NCBI GenBank assembly: GCA_025766275.1
Contig: JAFKAC010000009.1
Location: forward strand, 124,001-188,000
DNA: 64,000 bases
DNA from: Lactarius indigo
Taxonomy: Eukaryota > Basidiomycota > Agaricomycetes > Russulales > Russulaceae
Direction of reading: 5' to 3'
The stretch's first letter is position 1. Each line of letters starts with the position of its first letter. The notes below the pieces were generated by a model that was not told the origin of the DNA, did no database searches, and saw only the letters and a list, made by a program, of their open reading frames with translations. Positions 59,558 to 64,000 of the stretch are shown one piece after another. Position numbers and translations under genes: made by a program.

Positions 59558-61549
59558 GTGGCGACTGTCAACACTAGAGACCAGTGGACGAACTTTCGTC
59601 CTTACCATCTGGACCGAAGAGGAGATCGCAACGTACCAACCCGATTCCTAGGAGCAGCTAGGTGGAGAGATCGAGGAGACGAAACCGGATACTTTGTAGA
59701 GTTCAACGGACCTACGAGGTTTAGACCCATTGAGTTCAACTTTGACCACTTGTGCTGGGTAGAAGTTACGTGGAACCCCATAGACCACCGCTGGGACGTC
59801 ATCAGGCCAGCAGGAAGACAGTACCAGTGCGACATCGACGCACGAGAACTCAACTCACGAGCCGACTGGGGGCCCATTGACGGTCAACTACGAGAGCATT
59901 CTACTGGAGAAGCAGTTAGCGAAGAAACCGAAGAAGACGAGCAAAGCGAAGAGGACCGACCCACGAGTGTCGGACCTATTGAACAGTATACCATCCAACG
60001 AGCTGAGTCTCTACGCATTTCGGAGCAGCCCGAAGTCATTCACGTACGATCACCCGCGACAGAGATGGCAACCACCACCATGACGGTCGAAGAAATTATA
60101 ACCATCAGGGAGCAAGCGGCGCAAGAGGCCGCTGCGGCAATCAGACAGGAATCACAACAGAACCTCATGCCTATTAACCCTGAAACGGGGCACCGCATGA
60201 CCGCAGACGACGCAGCAATCTTTCGGGCTATCGGACCCGATCAAGGAGACCCCCCATCAGGGGATGGAGGGAGACGAGGAGTGCCGCTGGACCCCCCACC
60301 AGGATGGGGAGGACCACCAGGGGACGACTTCCCCCGACGACCAGACAGAAGAGGAAATCCACCTGACCTCCCGAACAACCCGCCAGAAGGAGGACCCCCA
60401 GGAGGAGGAGGCGGCGGAGGAGGAGGTGGCGGCGGAGGAGGAGGACCCGGACATGAGAAATTAACCGGTGAACCTCCCACTATTTTCGACGGAGATCGCA
60501 CTAAAGTGGACTCATTCCTCACGCAATGGCATGTATATTGGGGAATGAATCTCGACACCTCCGTCATGCGCAACGACTATCGACGAAGTCTCCTATTCCT
60601 ATCCTACATAAAAGGAGTATCCGTCAGCGAATGGGTACTTTCGTACCTCAAGTGGCTCAACCGACAAATACAAAGAGGAATCGATCAACATACACGAGAT
60701 CTATGGAACGCGGTGGCAGAAGGATTTAATCAAAGGTTCGTCAATACCCTCGAACGAGAACAAGCTCAAGCGCTTCTAAGGAAAGGACTCAAAATGGTCG
60801 ACGGAGATATCGACAAATACGTCAATGAGTTCGAAGAAGCTGCTAGAAAAGCGGGGTATCGCCTGAACGACCCTCAAACAATCGACCTGTTCACCAAAGG
60901 ACTACCCAAGAAGCTGTATGAAAAAACGTACGATCTAGACGAGCCAGAAACGTTCGACGAATGGAAGCGGGCAACACTCCGTCGACAACGGAACTACATT
61001 CACATCCGCGCCCGAGTAGACGAATATAAAGACCCCAAACCAAAGAAGGTGGGCAATGCCGGATGGACCGTCCCCCAGAACCTCGCAAACCCTTGGGCAA
61101 TGGATACCTCCGCGGATCGGGCAAAGGCGAGGCTGGCAGGATCAGAAGAAATCGACTACGGTAAGCCGCCCTATACAAGCTCACCTCCCTTTCCGCCAAG
61201 AGGAGGACCCGGAGTAAGGGGGCGAGGAAGAGGGGGGTCGCGACGAGACCTAAGGACAGTATTGTGTTATAATTGCAATGCCCCGGGTCATCTTTCACGA
61301 AACTGCCCCCATCCCAGACAGCCGCGACAATGGCAGCCGCAAGGCGCCGGACCTTCCACTATTCGAGCCACCGATACAGACTACTACGCACAAGAAGCGG
61401 CGCCGGCTCAAAAACAAGCCGCCACAACGAGCAAAACTGCGGAAGAACGGGCAAAGGAGTGGCTCACAGGAGTAGCAAATGCGCCGGACGAAGTGAAAGA
61501 CCTGATACTGCAGGACTTATGGGGGAGAGAGGATTTTCGGAGCGCCTGA
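59558..61549 (+). CDS. gag: B3 Gag
   Basis: 663 codons from GTG 59558 (ATC GTG GCG). N-terminal domain (TRDQWTNFRPYHLDRRGD, FRPIEFNFDHLCWVEVTW), Met-free to codon 170 (ATG 60065, MATTTMTVEE). Pro/Gly linker with poly-Gly tract (about 60398-60450), capsid-like region (ALLRKGLKMVDGDIDKYV), RG-rich stretch (RGRGRGGSRR), CCHC knuckle CYNCNAPGHLSRNC, C-terminus LILQDLWGREDF. Intact. Confidence 0.93.
   Translation: MATVNTRDQWTNFRPYHLDRRGDRNVPTRFLGAARWRDRGDETGYFVEFNGPTRFRPIEFNFDHLCWVEVTWNPIDHRWDVIRPAGRQYQCDIDARELNSRADWGPIDGQLREHSTGEAVSEETEEDEQSEEDRPTSVGPIEQYTIQRAESLRISEQPEVIHVRSPATEMATTTMTVEEIITIREQAAQEAAAAIRQESQQNLMPINPETGHRMTADDAAIFRAIGPDQGDPPSGDGGRRGVPLDPPPGWGGPPGDDFPRRPDRRGNPPDLPNNPPEGGPPGGGGGGGGGGGGGGGPGHEKLTGEPPTIFDGDRTKVDSFLTQWHVYWGMNLDTSVMRNDYRRSLLFLSYIKGVSVSEWVLSYLKWLNRQIQRGIDQHTRDLWNAVAEGFNQRFVNTLEREQAQALLRKGLKMVDGDIDKYVNEFEEAARKAGYRLNDPQTIDLFTKGLPKKLYEKTYDLDEPETFDEWKRATLRRQRNYIHIRARVDEYKDPKPKKVGNAGWTVPQNLANPWAMDTSADRAKARLAGSEEIDYGKPPYTSSPPFPPRGGPGVRGRGRGGSRRDLRTVLCYNCNAPGHLSRNCPHPRQPRQWQPQGAGPSTIRATDTDYYAQEAAPAQKQAATTSKTAEERAKEWLTGVANAPDEVKDLILQDLWGREDFRSA
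61531..61537 (+). promoter_or_regulatory. B3 gag-pol -1 frameshift site GGATTTT
   Basis: Where B1 and B2 have GGGTTTT, B3 has GGATTTT (GAG GAT TTT CGG), the heptamer otherwise used by D1 and E1. The stem (GAGC/GCTC, ACCC/GGGT) is kept. Confidence 0.7.
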
Positions 61550-64000
61550 ACCCATCGGCCTGGGTGAGGGCTCTAAATTGTAATTCCGTAATCATGACAC
61601 GCTTTCGTTCTCTTCGAATTCCAGTCTCGATACGCACGAATTACCGAATGGCCGACATAAAAGCATTAGTGGACTCAGGAGCCACTGACAACTTCATACA
61701 CCCGAACTTTCTGACAAAGATGGGTATTGGTACGCAACCATTGGACAAACCAAGGAAGATTTGGAACATCGACCAAACAGAAAACAAAGCTGGGTCCATC
61801 ACTCATTTTACCGATCTCGATGTATACGCCAAAAAATATCACAGGACAATGCGATTCCTCGTAACAGATCTCGGAACGGAAGAAATCGTATTGGGATATC
61901 CATGGCTGGCCACCTATGAACCCACCATCAATTGGCGCGACGCAGTAATACACGAAGAAGTCATGCCGGTCGTGATAAGCACGCAGGACAGTCATCATCA
62001 CGAAATTACTATCGCTGCGGCTCTTACTAATGAACAAAAGGAGGAAATAGTCGAGACCCTAAACGAAGAAGATGTGCGCCTGTACGCCACAACATCCACC
62101 GAACTGGCTATTCAAGCAAAAAAGGAGGAACCGACAGTAGAGCTGCCGGCAGTATACAAAGAATTCCAGAAGCTCTTCAGCGAAGAAGCATCTCAACGCT
62201 TCCCGCCCGCTAGACCGTGGGACCACGCCATTGATTTCAAACCAAACACCCCGTCGGCAATAGACTGCAAAATATACCCATTAACACAAGAAGAGGAGGG
62301 TAAACTGAAAGAATTTCTAGACGAAAAACTCAAACAAGGATATCTACGCCCCTCCATTTCACCGTACGCCTCGTCTTTCTTCTTTGTTAAAAAGAAGGAC
62401 GGAAAACTACGCCCAGTACAGGATTACCGGGTAATCAATTCCCACACCATACGCAACCAATACCCCCTTCCTCTCATTCAAGATCTCATTTACGACCTCA
62501 GTAACGCACACATATACACCAAGCTTGATATCCGTTGGGGATATAACAACATTCGCATCAGAGACGGAGACCAGGAAAAAGCGGCCTTCAAGACCAAATT
62601 CGGTCTCTTCGAGCCAACGGTCATGTTTTTCGGCCTTACAAACTCGCCCGCGACCTTTCAAACGATGATGAACCATATTTACCGTGACACGATCGCCAAG
62701 CATGAACTCTGCGGCACGGTCATTCGGGTATACATGGACGACATCGGCATCGCAACACGCGAAGGCCACTCCTCCGACGACCATATTGCCGCAGTCACGG
62801 ATGTCCTTCGCGTGGCCCGGGAACATGACCTGTACTTCAAACTCGAAAAATGCCTCTTCCACCAACCTCGGATGGATTACCTGGGGGTAATCCTTGAAAA
62901 GGGGGTAACTCGCATGGACCCGGTAAAAGTTCGCGGCATCCAAGACTGGCCAACACCAACAAAAGTCAGGGACGTACGATCTTTTTTGGGCTTCTGCAAC
63001 TTTTACCGCTTATTCATCCGAGGTTTTGCCACGCACGCCCGACCACTAAACCGACTCACAAGGAAAGACACTGAATGGCGATGGACAGAAGAGGAGGACC
63101 GTGCATTCAAGACACTCAAACGCCTCGTCACCGAAGAACCAGTACTGGCGCACCCAAACTTACAAGAACAATTTGAGCTAGAAGTCGACGCTTCCGGATT
63201 CGCGGTAGGTGCAGTACTCCTACAAAAGAAACATGACGGGCGCAAGCACCCAATAGGATACTACTCTGCGACGCTGAGCGAAGCAGAACGCAACTACGAT
63301 ATTTACGATTTAGAACTCCTCGCCATCGTAAAAGCTCTTCGGCATTGGCGCCCTCTACTTGCGGGATCCCCACACAAGATTAAAATATTCTCGGACCACC
63401 TAAACCTGCAATACTGGAAGACACCACAGAAGATCAGTCGTAGAGTCGCCCGGGAAGTGCTTGAGTTGATGGAATACGATTTCGAAATCCATCACATCAA
63501 AGGGAAGAACAACGGCAGAGCAGACGCGCTATCAAGACGACCAGACTACGATCAAGGCGAGGAAGATAACCAAGGTGTGGTTGTCCTTCCCCCGGAATTA
63601 TTCATACGAGTCGCTAATGCCGCACGTACGCTGGAAATACATCCCATGATGCAACAACCGAGGCGACGGCAGGACCCTGCCATAATCAAAACCTGGATCG
63701 ACGCCCATCGCCTCAAAAAGATAGAAGGAGAATGGTATAAGGATGGGCGATTGGTAATCACAGGACCTATGACGACGTATCGGGCAATCATACAAGACCA
63801 TCATGATCCACCGATACATGGACACCCAGGCATAAGTAGGACGCAACGGATTGTGGAACGACACCACTGGTGGCCAAGTATCCACCGAGACGTGTATGAA
63901 TACGTCACGGGATGTGCTGACTGCCAGCGGAATAAAGTTAACACCAGACCAACTCGTGCCCCACTACACCCAATTACCGCCATCACAGATGCTCCTCCGT
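61531..64000 (+). CDS. pol: B3 Pol, 5' part (runs off window)
   Basis: At least 823 codons. Protease (VDSGATDNFIHPNF), RT (LKQGYLRPSISPYASS, TNSPATFQTMM, RVYMDDIGIATREGH near 62731), RNase H (ELEVDASGFAVGAVL near 63178), linker (NNGRADALSRRPDYDQG), integrase zinc finger (HDPPIHGHPGISRTQ to CADCQRNK near 63930), ending just before the integrase core. The RT motif is intact, unlike B1. Frame checked at several points and at the last codon. Confidence 0.92.

Larger units (their letters stand above)
59055..64000 (+). mobile_element. B3: Ty3/gypsy chromovirus, open to window end
   Basis: Family B element inserted in the A2 pol; left flank TTACC (59050-59054). 5' LTR, intact gag, and pol open as far as the window reaches. 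I saw no stop in the pol frame at the points checked, up to 64000. Confidence 0.92.

Noticed and set aside
1..64000. RIP-type mutation
   Set aside because: The disabling changes sit at CpG (CGA to TGA) rather than at CpA, and young copies are unaffected.
1..64000. Host genes, tRNA, rRNA, CRISPR arrays, telomeric repeats
   Set aside because: Every stretch over 300 bp can be assigned to an element, LTR or solo LTR; I saw none of these.

Overview
This 64 kb window is a nest of fungal Ty3/gypsy LTR retrotransposons of the chromovirus type (integrase followed by a chromodomain). I see no host gene, rRNA, tRNA or CRISPR array. The organism is most likely a filamentous fungus, probably an agaricomycete. 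That is inferred from the Tf1/sushi-like gag-pol layout, the predicted self-priming and the CpG-type decay; no host sequence is available to confirm it.

I name elements by LTR family. A1 (+) is present as 1-494 and 10408-16681, and its 5' end lies left of the window. E1 (-), 495-10407, sits inside the A1 gag. C1 (-), 16682-24304, is cut on its left by A1 and carries solo LTR S1 at 18920-19592. C2 (+) survives as 24305-24434, 32158-34604 and 42557-44737; its first half would lie left of C1. B1 (+), 24435-32152, and D1 (+), 34605-42551, are inserted in the C2 pol. Solo LTR S2 is 44746-45334. C3 (-), 44738-54344, is the outermost host in the window and is broken by C2, S2, B2 and A2. B2 (-) is 46358-54076. 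A2 (+), 54345-59054, carries solo LTR S3 at 57445-58217 and is cut by B3 (+), 59055 to the window end. The deepest stack is five levels: E1 in A1 in C1 in C2 in C3. Seven insertions have both sides in the window, and all have matching 5-bp target duplications.

Gag and Pol are joined in every readable element by a -1 frameshift at GGGTTTT (A, B and C families) or GGATTTT (D1, E1, B3). Each Pol carries protease, reverse transcriptase, RNase H, integrase and chromodomain. In A, B, C and D it continues for several hundred residues into a conserved C-terminal domain; in D1 that extension ends in four zinc-knuckle-like motifs. In every family the predicted first 10-11 nt of the transcript are complementary to the site just inside the 5' LTR. 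This is the self-priming design known from Tf1.

The most striking signal is the absence of AUG upstream of gag. In E1 the sense strand has no ATG in any frame from the predicted transcription start (9904) to the gag ATG (6510), 3,394 nt, yet this leader holds three long open frames of about 418, 342 and 233 codons with no methionine. A2, B3 and D1 follow the same rule over 746, 727 and 1,187 nt. There the conserved N-terminal Gag domain is Met-free up to codon 170 (A2, B3) or 210 (D1) and appears to start at a conserved AUC/AUU-GUG-G. This points to non-AUG translation of Gag N-terminal and accessory proteins.

D1 and E1 are young, with identical and one-difference LTR pairs. B3 looks intact as far as the window reaches. 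The other copies decay mainly by CGA-to-TGA changes, which suggests CpG methylation.
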